From positions 33,520 to 97,519 of the forward strand of contig CAYGBT010000006.1 in assembly GCA_964348275.1 (NCBI GenBank): a stretch of 64,000 nucleotides of DNA, given 5' to 3'. This DNA comes from CSP1-5 sp964348275. Lineage in GTDB: Bacteria > Methylomirabilota > Methylomirabilia > Methylomirabilales > CSP1-5. This document shows, piece after piece, positions 16,493 to 24,663 of the stretch. The stretch's first letter is position 1. Each line of letters opens with the position of its first letter. The notes under the pieces are model-generated. The model did no database searches, had not been told where the DNA came from, and was given only the letters and a program-made list of their open reading frames with translations. Both the position numbers and the translations under genes were made by a program.

Positions 16493-17803
16493 ATGACGAG
16501 CAAGAAAATGGTCCTATTTTTTCCCCTGGTAATTTTGTCAGCTTTGATTGTCGCCTCGCCACTTTTCGCCGCTCAGAAGGAGGTCAAGATCGGGGTAATT
16601 CTCCCACTGTCTGGCGGTCTTGCTCCCATCGGGAAGAGCTTGAAGGAAGGAGCGGAACTCGCCGCCGATATCGTGAACAAGAAGCACCCCAAGCTCGATA
16701 TCCTGATCGCGAAGTGGGAAGGCATCCCCAGCTTGGGCGGTGCCAAGATCAAGCTGGTTTTTGCCGACTCCAGGGGGGACCCGGGATGGGCAGCCGACCA
16801 GGCAAAGAGGCTCATTCAGGACGAGAAGGTGATCGGCCTTTTGGGCGCCTATCAGAGCTCCGTCACCAAGACGGCCTCTGTGGAAGCCGAACGGGCGGGG
16901 ATCCCTTTCATTAACCCGGACTCAACTTCTCCGGCCCTCAGTAAGAGGGGTTTCAAGTGGTTCTGGAGAGTGACTCCACATGAAACCTGGTTCACCGCTG
17001 ATCTCTTTGACTTCCTGGATGGCTTGGTCCAGGGAAAGGCGCGTGGCGTCAAGGCTGTCCCCAAAGAGAAGATCAACATGCTGGCGGTGGCCGCGGAGAA
17101 CACCGAATGGGGCTCTGCGGCGCTCGCGGAGATCCAGAAGTTCGCTAGTGATCGGGGATACCGGGTTGTCGAGTCGTTCAAGTATCCGCATAAGGCCGCA
17201 GACTTGACCAGCGAGACGCGAAGACTGATCACCTCGAAGGCTTCTGTCTATCTCTTTGCCCCTTACATCGCGGACGCGATCCTTTTCGTGAGGACGATGA
17301 AGGAGATGCGTGCCGCGCCGATCCTGATTTGGGGGCAGGATGCCGGGTTCATCGAAGCGGACTTTTACAAGACACTGGGAGCGGATGTGAACGGGATCCT
17401 GACCCGTGACCTGTTCTCGCCCGAGCTGGGCAAGGTGAAGCCGGTCGCCGGGCAACTGAACAAGATGTACCGGGACCGGACAGGTTTTGACTTTTCCGGG
17501 AGTTCTGCGAGAGACTTCGTGGGTGTCCAGGTGTGGGCCCATGTCTTGGACAACGCCCGGTCCACCGCCCCGGAGGCGATCAGGAAAGCGCTGAACGAAC
17601 TGTACATCCCGCCGGAGCAGCTGGTCATGCCCTGGAAGGGTGTGAAGTTTGGCTCTCCGTTCCCGGGTGACACCCAGCAGAATATGCTCGGAAGCGGGAT
17701 CATCAATCAGTATCAGGGTTATCCCGGCGGAAAGCTACATATCGTCTATCCGTTTGAGGTTGCCACTGCCGACCTGATCTTCCCGTTCCGGGGCTGGAAG
17801 TAA
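16493..17803 (+). CDS. ABC transporter substrate-binding protein (branched-chain amino acid family)
   Basis: A 436-residue periplasmic binding protein (Peripla_BP_6). The signal peptide runs MTSKKMVLFFPLVILSALIV to a SPLFA-AQ cleavage site. Mature features are VKIGVILPLSGGLAPIGKS, the DEKVIGLLGAYQSSVTKTAS Ser/Thr ligand loop and IPFINPDSTSPALSKRG. The ATG at 16493 is chosen since AGGAGG lies eight bases upstream; an in-frame ATG at 16487 sits only two bases after it. It precedes the second livHMGF set and almost surely serves that transporter, although 367 nt of repeat-bearing DNA separates it from livH. The ligand is not certain: amino acids are likely, and the following D-glutamate cyclase-family gene is suggestive. 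Confidence 0.87.
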   Translation: MTSKKMVLFFPLVILSALIVASPLFAAQKEVKIGVILPLSGGLAPIGKSLKEGAELAADIVNKKHPKLDILIAKWEGIPSLGGAKIKLVFADSRGDPGWAADQAKRLIQDEKVIGLLGAYQSSVTKTASVEAERAGIPFINPDSTSPALSKRGFKWFWRVTPHETWFTADLFDFLDGLVQGKARGVKAVPKEKINMLAVAAENTEWGSAALAEIQKFASDRGYRVVESFKYPHKAADLTSETRRLITSKASVYLFAPYIADAILFVRTMKEMRAAPILIWGQDAGFIEADFYKTLGADVNGILTRDLFSPELGKVKPVAGQLNKMYRDRTGFDFSGSSARDFVGVQVWAHVLDNARSTAPEAIRKALNELYIPPEQLVMPWKGVKFGSPFPGDTQQNMLGSGIINQYQGYPGGKLHIVYPFEVATADLIFPFRGWK

Positions 17804-18170
17804 AACGGGTGACGGTGTCGCGGGCAATGGTCGAGCGAGCAGCGCGGGGAGCGGACGCTGGCCGTGTTGCTCGCTCGAACTTTACCTGAGCCATGAAGAT
17901 GCTCGCATTTCCCCCGCGATCCCCCTTCGCCGCCTCACTCGCAAATGCCAACGATCGCAGAGACGTCTACATTTGTGCCGGTTCGCACCGGAAGCGTTAT
18001 GGCCCTGGTCAATCCACCTGGTACCGTTCCAACTATTCCTGCGAATTTTCCGTTGCATACGCTGACGACTGCTGGAGGAAGTCCCGCTCATCAAATTCGG
18101 CTTGTTAAGTTGGAACGGCACCGGTGAACCCGCAGGGGCGTAACGTTCGATTCCGAGCATCAGGGGGAGC
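17804..18170. other. Intergenic region of 367 nt inside the second liv locus
   Basis: No gene is accepted. It holds an approximately 110-nt segment bounded by inverted copies of a CCGTTCCAACT repeat (see 18013-18127). The start of livH at 18171 has AGGGGGAGC before it. A short reading frame at 17945-18127 has no family resemblance. Confidence 0.5.
18013..18127. repeat. Inverted repeat pair bounding a MITE-like segment
   Basis: GGTACCGTTCCAACT (18020-18034) and AGTTGGAACGGCACC (18108-18122) match in 14 of 15 positions as inverted copies, with imperfect extension outward (CACCT/GGTGA). The 103-bp unit has no coding sequence. A third copy of the arm lies at 8309-8323. No clear target-site duplication is visible. 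Confidence 0.55.
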
Positions 18171-19028
18171 ATGGAGCTCGCTATCCATTTGCTGATATTC
18201 GGCATCCTGATGGGGTTCATCTTCGCCTTCATCTCGCTGGGCCTCTCTCTGATTTTTGGAGTTATGAACATTGTGAATTTCGCCCACGGTGAGTTCCTGA
18301 TGGTGGGGATGTATGTGGCGCTATTGTTCTCGTCGTATCTAGCGGTGGATCCGCTGATCTCCTTGCCCGTGGCGGCGGCCATAGGATTTGTGCTGGGCAT
18401 CCTCAGCTATCGGTTTCTCATTCAGCATATTCTTCGTGGCCCAATGGTGGCACAGCTCTTTGGAACGTTTGGGTTGATGTTATTTCTCCGGTACATGGCG
18501 ATGTTTATCTTTGGCCCGGATGTGCGCTCCATTTCGGAAGGAATCCTAGTTGGAAGGAGACTGTCGCTTGGCTGGGTGAATCTGGATCTAAGCAAGGTGG
18601 TGGCGGCTGGGCTCTGCCTGGTTCTTTTTGCCCTGGTCTACTGGGTCATAACCTGGACAAGATTCGGCCTGGCCTTGAAGGCCACGTCCATTAACGCCGA
18701 GGCGGCTCGGTATATGGGGGTGGATACCGAGAAGATGAACGCCCTAGCGTGGGGCATTGGGGGAGCGACGGTCGGAATCGCCGGAGCGCTCATGGCGCAT
18801 TTCTACTACATCACCCCGACGGTGGGGATGCTGTTCGTGCTGATCGCCTTCGCAACCGTGGCTCTCGGTGGCTTTGGAAGCGTGTCGGGTGCATTCGTGG
18901 CCGGTCTGATCATCGGCCTGATCCAGGTCGTGGGGGGGCATTATCTGAGCGAGCTGAAGATCACGTTCGTCTACCTCGCCTACTTCCTGGCTGTGGTGCT
19001 CAGACCTCGAGGGCTGTTCGGTTGGTGA
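18171..19028 (+). CDS. livH: Branched-chain amino acid ABC transporter permease LivH (second system)
   Basis: A 285-residue polytopic LivH. It has the family motif FISLGLSLIFGVMNIVNFAHG at about residues 22-43 and the C-terminal VALGGFGSVSGAFVAGLIIG loop. AGGGGGAGC precedes the ATG. It is diverged from the LivH at 346, so this is a separate transporter rather than a recent copy. It ends one base before livM. Confidence 0.93.
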   Translation: MELAIHLLIFGILMGFIFAFISLGLSLIFGVMNIVNFAHGEFLMVGMYVALLFSSYLAVDPLISLPVAAAIGFVLGILSYRFLIQHILRGPMVAQLFGTFGLMLFLRYMAMFIFGPDVRSISEGILVGRRLSLGWVNLDLSKVVAAGLCLVLFALVYWVITWTRFGLALKATSINAEAARYMGVDTEKMNALAWGIGGATVGIAGALMAHFYYITPTVGMLFVLIAFATVALGGFGSVSGAFVAGLIIGLIQVVGGHYLSELKITFVYLAYFLAVVLRPRGLFGW

Positions 19029-19029
19029 G

Positions 19030-20028
19030 ATGGGTCGGCTGGTAAGGGACATGTTTTCATTTGGGGACCGGCGCCGCTTCGAACGGATCGGTCTTGCCGC
19101 CTTTGTGGTCATCGTCCTCGCCTTCCCCTGGATTGTCGAACAGGCCTATGCCAGAGCCGTCATGATCAAGTTTCTCCTCTTCGCGCTGTTTGGCTTGGGC
19201 TGGAACCTCATTGGTGGCTACGGGGGGCAGGTGGACCTGGGACAGGCGAAGAATGTGGGATTTGGGGCCTATACGACGGCACTGATGATGCTGTGGTGGA
19301 AGACGCCGTTTTGGCTCACCCTTCCCATCGGGATGAGCCTTGCGGCGGCGGAGTCCTTTGGCGTCGCCTATGCCATGTTTCGCCTCAAGGGGCATTATTT
19401 TGCGATCGCCACTCTCTGCGTGGCCTTGGCCTGGAAGGAGCTGTTCGGTTTTTGGGACTGGACAGGCGGGGCGCGGGGGGTCGAGCTTCCCGTGATACCG
19501 GCGGCGGACTTCACGTACATGCAGTTTCCTTCTCCTGTGTACTATCACTACTTTGTGTTCGGGCTTCTGATGATCGAGCTCCTCTACATGAACTGGTTCA
19601 GAAAGTCGAAGCTCGGGTACGAGCTCCAAGCTGTGCGGGATAATGAGGAGGCGGCAGCCAGTGTAGGAATCCATGTCACCAGGACAAAGGTCACGGCATA
19701 TACCATTACGGGGGGCCTTGGGGCGGTCGGTGGCAGTTTTCTGGCGGTCTACTATCTATACATTGACCCGGATCTGGTGATGCCGTTGGATCTCTCGATC
19801 TTGATTGCGATGACGGTGATGGTTGGGGGAGCCGGCTCGCTATGGGGGCCGATCATCGGTGCGGCAATCTTGATTCCCCTGGATATGTACCTCGGGGCGT
19901 GGCTGGCTCTGGCAGGGGGGCGGTATGGCATCGATTTCATGGTGTACGCCTTCATCATAATGGTTATTGCAGCTCGGGAGCCCAAAGGGATCTGGGGTAT
20001 CGTGGAACGGATAACGAGACGTCGATGA
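19030..20028 (+). CDS. livM: Branched-chain amino acid ABC transporter permease LivM (second system)
   Basis: A 332-residue LivM. The family's ALFGLGWNLIGGYGGQVDLGQ segment is at about residues 55-75, then MFRLKGHYFAIATLCVALAW, and the C-terminal MTVMVGGAGSLWGPIIGAAI loop. It forms the channel with LivH. The TGA overlaps the livG ATG (20025-20028). The start at 19030 adds a short Arg-rich cytoplasmic N-terminus before the first membrane helix, plausible for this family. Confidence 0.92.
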   Translation: MGRLVRDMFSFGDRRRFERIGLAAFVVIVLAFPWIVEQAYARAVMIKFLLFALFGLGWNLIGGYGGQVDLGQAKNVGFGAYTTALMMLWWKTPFWLTLPIGMSLAAAESFGVAYAMFRLKGHYFAIATLCVALAWKELFGFWDWTGGARGVELPVIPAADFTYMQFPSPVYYHYFVFGLLMIELLYMNWFRKSKLGYELQAVRDNEEAAASVGIHVTRTKVTAYTITGGLGAVGGSFLAVYYLYIDPDLVMPLDLSILIAMTVMVGGAGSLWGPIIGAAILIPLDMYLGAWLALAGGRYGIDFMVYAFIIMVIAAREPKGIWGIVERITRRR

Positions 20029-20765
20029 AAGAGCCCAAACTGTTAGAGGTGACAGGTCTGGTCAAGAAGTTCGGGGGCCTTACGGCGTGCGCCGATATCT
20101 CTTTGGGGGTGGAGCGCGGTGGCATTGTGGGGCTCATTGGCCCAAACGGAGCCGGGAAGACGACGCTCTTCAACTGCATTGCGGGGTATTACAAGCCGAC
20201 CGGCGGAAAGATCTATTTCGAGGGCGAGGATATTACGGGTTGGCCGACGCACCGTGTGGCCAAGATGGGAATCGGGCGGACGTTTCAACTCATGCAGACG
20301 ATGCCAAACCTGACGGTAGAAGAGAACGTGATGGTTGGAGCGTTCTGCCGGACGAACGATCGGGAGGTGGTCAGGAGGGAGGCCCGGGAGATTTTGGAAT
20401 TGGTGGATTTGGAGGCGGAGGCACAGGTCTGGCCCGCGGAGCTTCCAGTAGCAGCCCAGAAAAGGATTGAGCTGGCTCGAGCGCTGGCCACGAAGCCGAA
20501 GCTGTTGATGCTTGACGAGGTGGCCGCCGGTCTCAACCCGTTGGAGACCAGGGAGATGACTCAAACGTTACAGCGCATAAAACGGGAGAAGGACATGACC
20601 CTCTTGCTGACCGAGCATGTCATGGAGTTTGTCATGACGATCTCCGAGCGGATCATAGTCATGGCCGCTGGCAGGAAAATCGCGGAAGGGGCTCCTGAAA
20701 ACGTGGCGCGGGAAAAAACGGTGATTGAGGCATACCTCGGGGAGAAATATGCTAAAGGTCAATAA
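20025..20765 (+). CDS. livG: Branched-chain amino acid ABC transporter ATP-binding protein LivG (second system)
   Basis: A 246-residue ATPase. Walker A is GPNGAGKTT near residue 40, Walker B is LLMLDEVAAGLNP and the H-loop is LLTEHVMEFVM. The signature loop reads LPVAAQKRIELARALA, where the usual Ser-Gly or Tyr-Gly core is replaced by Val-Ala-Ala; this is an uncommon form that may alter ATPase rate. It overlaps livM by four bases and its end overlaps livF by 17 bases. Confidence 0.9.
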   Translation: MKEPKLLEVTGLVKKFGGLTACADISLGVERGGIVGLIGPNGAGKTTLFNCIAGYYKPTGGKIYFEGEDITGWPTHRVAKMGIGRTFQLMQTMPNLTVEENVMVGAFCRTNDREVVRREAREILELVDLEAEAQVWPAELPVAAQKRIELARALATKPKLLMLDEVAAGLNPLETREMTQTLQRIKREKDMTLLLTEHVMEFVMTISERIIVMAAGRKIAEGAPENVAREKTVIEAYLGEKYAKGQ

Positions 20766-21453
20766 GATCAAGGTTGAGTATGGAGGGGTCCCTGCACTCC
20801 ATGAGGTCAGCTTTGACGTCGGAAAAGGGGAGCTGGTGGCAGTGATCGGCGCCAATGGTGCAGGGAAAACCACAGCGTTGAAAACAGTTGTGGGAGCCGT
20901 CCGGCCGGTTTCAGGAAGCATCGAGTTTAACGGGATCGACATCACCGGAAAGAATTGCGCTGAGATCGTCCGGTTAGGGATTACCTATGTGCCTGAAGGC
21001 CGGCAAATTTTCGGGCCCTTGACCGTCGAGGAGAACCTGTTTCTGGGGGCCTTTACGACGAGGTCCAAGGAGGAGGTCGAAAAGGGTCTCGAGTACGTCT
21101 ACGGGCTCTTCCCGACCCTTAAGGAGCGCTACAGACAAAAAGGGGAGACGTTGAGTGGTGGGGAGCAGCAAATGCTGGCCCTCGGCCGAGGGCTCATGAG
21201 TCGGCCGAAGCTGCTGATGCTGGATGAACCCTCGCTGGGATTGATGCCAAAACTTGTTTCTGAAGTGTTCAGAGCAATCGCCTTGTTGAAAGAAGAGGGG
21301 CAGACTATCCTCCTGGTCGAGCAAAATGTGCAGGAAGCACTGGAGCTGGCGGAACGGGGATACGTGCTGCAGACCGGCCGAACCATCCACTCGGGGCGAG
21401 GCAGGGATCTCTTCGAGTCGGCGATCGTCAGGAAAGCCTTCCTGGGTGTGTAG
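20749..21453 (+). CDS. livF: Branched-chain amino acid ABC transporter ATP-binding protein LivF (second system)
   Basis: A 234-residue LivF. Walker A is GANGAGKTT near residue 37, the signature is LSGGEQQMLALGRGL and Walker B is LLMLDEPSLGLMP. The ATG at 20749 gives the typical MLKVNKIKVEYGG start; an in-frame upstream ATG at 20725 lies deeper in livG and is rejected. It closes the second liv operon. The 235-nt gap that follows has no clear terminator. Confidence 0.92.
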   Translation: MLKVNKIKVEYGGVPALHEVSFDVGKGELVAVIGANGAGKTTALKTVVGAVRPVSGSIEFNGIDITGKNCAEIVRLGITYVPEGRQIFGPLTVEENLFLGAFTTRSKEEVEKGLEYVYGLFPTLKERYRQKGETLSGGEQQMLALGRGLMSRPKLLMLDEPSLGLMPKLVSEVFRAIALLKEEGQTILLVEQNVQEALELAERGYVLQTGRTIHSGRGRDLFESAIVRKAFLGV

Positions 21454-21688
21454 GAACCTGTCGATCCGCGGTCGGGAGCGCGACGAGATCAGGTAGCGGG
21501 AGCGGGTCAGGCTTGCCATTTGCTATTTGAGCATCATTCGGGGTGAAGTTCAGCATAAGGCGTTGCAAGCGCATGCCGATCTACTCCTGTGATTGCTTTT
21601 CTTTACGGTAGGCGGAAATTGGGCTTGACACCGGGCACAACAAGTCGAAACTCACTGAAAACTGCGAGTCACCGCGGGAGACTCTCTG

Positions 21689-22744
21689 ATGGACCGTGAC
21701 CTCTTGGCCCGATGGGTGGGTGAAGGCATCGACGCTCTCACAACCCTTGATTTTCGCCACCACGGAGTTATCCGAGCTCTGTACCGGGCAGCCAGGGGGA
21801 CTGGTGCCCCGTTAAGCATCCTTGCCGCCCAGCTTCTTCGGGATCGGGTGGGTCCGGGAGATGAGGTCATAATATGCGTGGGATTTCCGATTTACCCTCT
21901 ATTTGTGGGGGAAACGGACGGAATCTGCGGGGCAGTCGTTCTCGCCTCTGTCCTGGGGATCGGTCTACAGGCACGTCCCGTCCTGGTCAGTGAGGAGGCG
22001 ATCGTCCCCTTCCTGGCGGCCGCCTTGCAAGCGGCTGGGATGAACTATGTGAATGGACTCGGAGCCGGACACGTACCGGCGGGGTCGGCTCGAGTCGTCG
22101 GCTGTGCTCCTGGACCTGAGCCCGGCTACGAGTGTTCGGTCCGGCTGCTCAAGCGTCAGCCGAGGCTCGTCATGGCTGTCGAGAAAGCGGGAGTGAATCG
22201 GGTGGGGGTCCCGCATTCGTTGGGTGGGTTTAATATCGGGGAGGCTACAGCCTATCTTGAGGAACTTTTCCGGGGTTCGGAGCGGGCAGGCATACCGACA
22301 ATTGCGGTTGGCGATCAGGGGAACGAATTAGGAATGGGAGCAGTGGCCGAGGCCGCGCTCTCCGAAACGCAATATGGGAGGATGTGTCGGTGTCCTTGCG
22401 GCGAGGGACACGTCTCAGGGGTGGCGGCTAACATCACCGTGGTCGGTGGCACTTCCGATTGGGGTGCTTGTGGAGTCGCCGCAGCCCTGGCCTTTCTCCT
22501 GGACCGGCAGGATCTGATTCCGGATGCGCACACCATGCGGTCAATCGTTGAGGCTGAAGTCGAGGCCGGGGCAATCGATGCGGCGACACGATCTCAGATT
22601 CCACAGATCGATGGGTATGCTTTAGATTTTCAAGTCCGGATTGTTGAGATGCTGAGGGACGCCGTCAGCTATCCCAGTCGCTTTGCCTCGATGGAATCAG
22701 AGCGTTTTCAGGCCGGAGTCAAGCGTCTGCAAGAACAGAAGTAG
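21689..22744 (+). CDS. D-glutamate cyclase-family protein (DUF4392)
   Basis: A 351-residue protein that fits the DUF4392 / glutamate cyclase family. Recognisable blocks are VIICVGFPIYPLFVGETDGICGA, ETDG and the Rossmann-like acidic loop AVGDQGNELGMGAV, followed by MCRCPCGEGHVSGVAANITVVGG and GACGVAAALAFLL. Characterised members of the family (vertebrate DGLUCY) convert D-glutamate to 5-oxoproline; activity here is inferred. Position directly after a Liv-type transporter suggests uptake and cyclisation of an acidic or D-amino acid. The intact 'DGxNELGMG' motif is altered to DQGNELGMG. Confidence 0.78.
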   Translation: MDRDLLARWVGEGIDALTTLDFRHHGVIRALYRAARGTGAPLSILAAQLLRDRVGPGDEVIICVGFPIYPLFVGETDGICGAVVLASVLGIGLQARPVLVSEEAIVPFLAAALQAAGMNYVNGLGAGHVPAGSARVVGCAPGPEPGYECSVRLLKRQPRLVMAVEKAGVNRVGVPHSLGGFNIGEATAYLEELFRGSERAGIPTIAVGDQGNELGMGAVAEAALSETQYGRMCRCPCGEGHVSGVAANITVVGGTSDWGACGVAAALAFLLDRQDLIPDAHTMRSIVEAEVEAGAIDAATRSQIPQIDGYALDFQVRIVEMLRDAVSYPSRFASMESERFQAGVKRLQEQK

Positions 22745-22867
22745 GCAGTGGGATGACACATAAAAAGTCGTTACAAAATAACAGCTTACAGTTAATGATT
22801 CATTAAAAGGATTAAGTTTTGATCTCAAGTTAAGCTCTCTCCATCGAACCCTTAACCAATGACCTGG

Positions 22868-22985
22868 CTGACCGTCCATGGTTCATAGTTCGTGGTGAAA
22901 TGGTGAAAACGTGGTAGCTAAGCTCCTAACCCTGAACCGTCAACTATGAACGCTGAACCATCATAGAGGAACTCTGAACCATGAA
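22868..22985. repeat. GGTTCA / TGAACC palindromic array before the HDAC-family gene
   Basis: CCATGGTTCATAGTTCGTGG (22878-22897) is followed by inverse units CCTGAACCGTCAACTATGAACGCTGAACC (22929-22959) and CTCTGAACCATGAACGAACC (22973-22992). The start codon ATG at 22981 is itself inside a TGAACCATGAAC unit. Just before it (22750-22830) the DNA is unusually AT-rich for this window. Confidence 0.65.
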
Positions 22986-23844
22986 CGAACCCACGGTACG
23001 CGTTGGCATCTTTTATCATGAAAGCTTCAGCCGTCGCAGCTATCTCACCATTGGCCGCCGGCTCGCCGATTTCCCCGCCGCCCTCGATGAGCTTTTGGAA
23101 GAAGACGACCGGTTCCGCCTCTACCGGTGTCCGGAGGTCTCGGACGATCTCATCCTTAAGGTCCACACGGCCGAACTCATCCCGGAAGTCGAGGCAGATC
23201 CCCTTTGAAGCACCGCCAGGGCCTCCGTGGGAGGTGTGGTGGCGGCAGCGGAAAAAATATGTGTCGGGGAAGTTGACCGAGCCTTCGCCTTCATCGGAGC
23301 GGGGGGGCACCATGCCGGGCGGGACTTCTTCGGCGGTTACTGCTGCTTCAACGATGTGGCGATTGCCATTGCCCAGCTGCGGGAAAGATTTGGGGTTCGA
23401 CGCTTTGCCATTCTCGATACCGACGCCCACCACGGCGATGGGACACGAGACATTTTTCAAGAGGACCCCGATGTCCTCCACGTCTGCATCTGCGGTACGC
23501 GCTATGTCTCTCCGGACGGGACCAAGGTGGATGTTCCGGCCCCCTGGGGGGGTCGTGACCCGGACGAGGCATATCTAGAAACCGCGGAATCGGCTTTTGC
23601 CCAGAGAGTCCGGGGGTATCGTCCTGATCTCACCATCTGGTATTTCGGCTTCGATGGCCACCAGGGGGATTACGGGGATATGGGGCTTTCTCTTCGCACA
23701 TTCGTGGGTCTCGCGGATTTCATGGTTCAAGCGGCCCGGGAGGCTTCAGCGGGCAAGCTCCTCACGGTGCTCGGGGGAGGCTCCCGGACCGATCTCGCCA
23801 CCCTCATCATCCCCCACGTGATCCACCGCCTTGGACAGGGTTGA
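22981..23844 (+). CDS. Histone deacetylase-family protein with one in-frame UGA (candidate selenoprotein or nonsense-interrupted gene)
   Basis: A 287-codon frame interrupted only by TGA at 23206-23208. Before it lie 75 residues (start MNEPTVRVGIFYHESF..., then VHTAELIPEVEADPL); after it the same frame continues at once as STARASVGGVVAAAEKICV, then AFIGAGGHHAGRDFFGGYCCFND, the zinc-site LDTDAHHGDGTRDIF, FGFDGHQGDYGDMGLS and a final VLGGGSRTDLA. These are the catalytic blocks of the arginase/deacetylase (HDAC class II/acetoin-utilisation) superfamily. With the UGA read through, spacing to GGHH and DxHHGDG looks normal. GAGGAAC lies about ten bases before the ATG at 22981. UGA may be selenocysteine (hairpin at 23213-23245), a recent nonsense mutation or a sequence error; an internal GTG at 23227 would yield a truncated protein. 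Confidence 0.65.
23209..23245 (+). other. SECIS-like hairpin directly after the in-frame UGA
   Basis: Outer stem CCGCCA (23213-23218) with TGGCGG (23240-23245), an internal loop (GG / GTGG), and an inner stem GCCTCC (23221-23226) with GGAGGT (23230-23235, one G-U pair), closing a GTG loop (23227-23229). The loop begins 19 bases after the UGA and carries G at its first position. Bacterial SECIS elements are described as having a loop of 3-14 nt with G among its first two bases, 16-37 nt from the UGA, and this fits. GC-rich DNA forms such stems easily, so this is support but not proof. Confidence 0.35.
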
Positions 23845-23904
23845 CCGCGGCGTGTCGGCGACGAAAGGGTAGGGAATCGTCGGTCGGAAAAAACTCGTGG
23901 TGTC

Positions 23905-24663
23905 TTAGCGACCCCGAGACACCCTTTGCTTGGAAGGGAAGTGTTGACGGCCCTGCGGCGACCGATGCTGTAGGTCACGCCGACGTTGTTTCTCCCACTT
24001 TTGGCGCAACCGCTGACGCTCCTCGGGTGGGAGATTCTCGAGACGCCGCCGCCGCTCCTTCCGTTCCCGTCGGAAGTGCCGGCGTTCTTCAGGGGAAAGC
24101 TGCTTGAGGTGCCGGCGCCGTTCCTGCCACTCCCGTCGGAGGCGTTGACGCTCGTCAGGGGGGAGCTGTCGGAACCGCCGCCACTTCTCCCGAATTCGTT
24201 GCCGCTCCTCCCGGGGGAGATTGCGGAAATACTGGAACCGCTCCCGCAGGGCCTGCCGCTTTTCCGGCGGAAGCTCCTTCCAGTGCTTGAACCGCTCCCT
24301 GATGCGCTCCCGCTGCTCCGGTGGAAGCTGCTGCCAGCGGTCGTATTTCTTGCGGATCCGCTCCTGCTCCTCTGGCGGAAGCCGTCGGAAGGTATTAAGC
24401 CGCTCTTGTATCGCCTGTCGCTGGTCCGGAGTCAAGGCCTGCCACCTTTGATGGAGTTTTCCCAGGTGCTGCTTTTCCTCGCGCGAGAGGCTGCGCCACC
24501 ACCGTCGGAGCTCCTCTTTCCGAGCCCCCTGCTGTGAAAGGCGCCGCGATTGGGCGGGGGACTTCACCGGCGGTCCCTGGGGACCGGGCTGTTGGGCCCA
24601 TGCCGAGGACACAGACGGCAGGAGGAGCAGACAACCCAGTAACGAGGCCGCGATTCTTCTCAT
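23905..24663 (-). CDS. Arg-rich helical repeat protein, DUF3106 type
   Basis: A 252-residue exported protein. The signal peptide ends at about AWAQQ; then from residue 50 about nine degenerate repeats of 18-20 residues follow a 'W..LpPEeRq.iRer....r.LP' pattern, with much Arg, Glu and Trp. This matches DUF3106-type periplasmic proteins, which are helical and related in style to Spy/CpxP-like sensors; function is unknown. It overlaps the preceding small gene by four bases and is the last gene of a sigma/anti-sigma operon. The C-terminus is strongly basic (RRRDLQHRSPQGRQ). Confidence 0.75.
   Translation of the reverse strand: MRRIAASLLGCLLLLPSVSSAWAQQPGPQGPPVKSPAQSRRLSQQGARKEELRRWWRSLSREEKQHLGKLHQRWQALTPDQRQAIQERLNTFRRLPPEEQERIRKKYDRWQQLPPEQRERIRERFKHWKELPPEKRQALRERFQYFRNLPREERQRIREKWRRFRQLPPDERQRLRREWQERRRHLKQLSPEERRHFRRERKERRRRLENLPPEERQRLRQKWEKQRRRDLQHRSPQGRQHFPSKQRVSRGR

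Noticed and set aside
17945..18127. 60-codon frame in the liv intergenic region
   Set aside because: No recognisable protein, and it covers an inverted-repeat segment that explains the sequence better.
23227..23844. HDAC-family gene read as a complete 205-residue protein from GTG 23227
   Set aside because: It would lack the N-terminal part of the deacetylase fold, and the codons before it up to the UGA already match the family, so the longer interrupted frame explains the data better.
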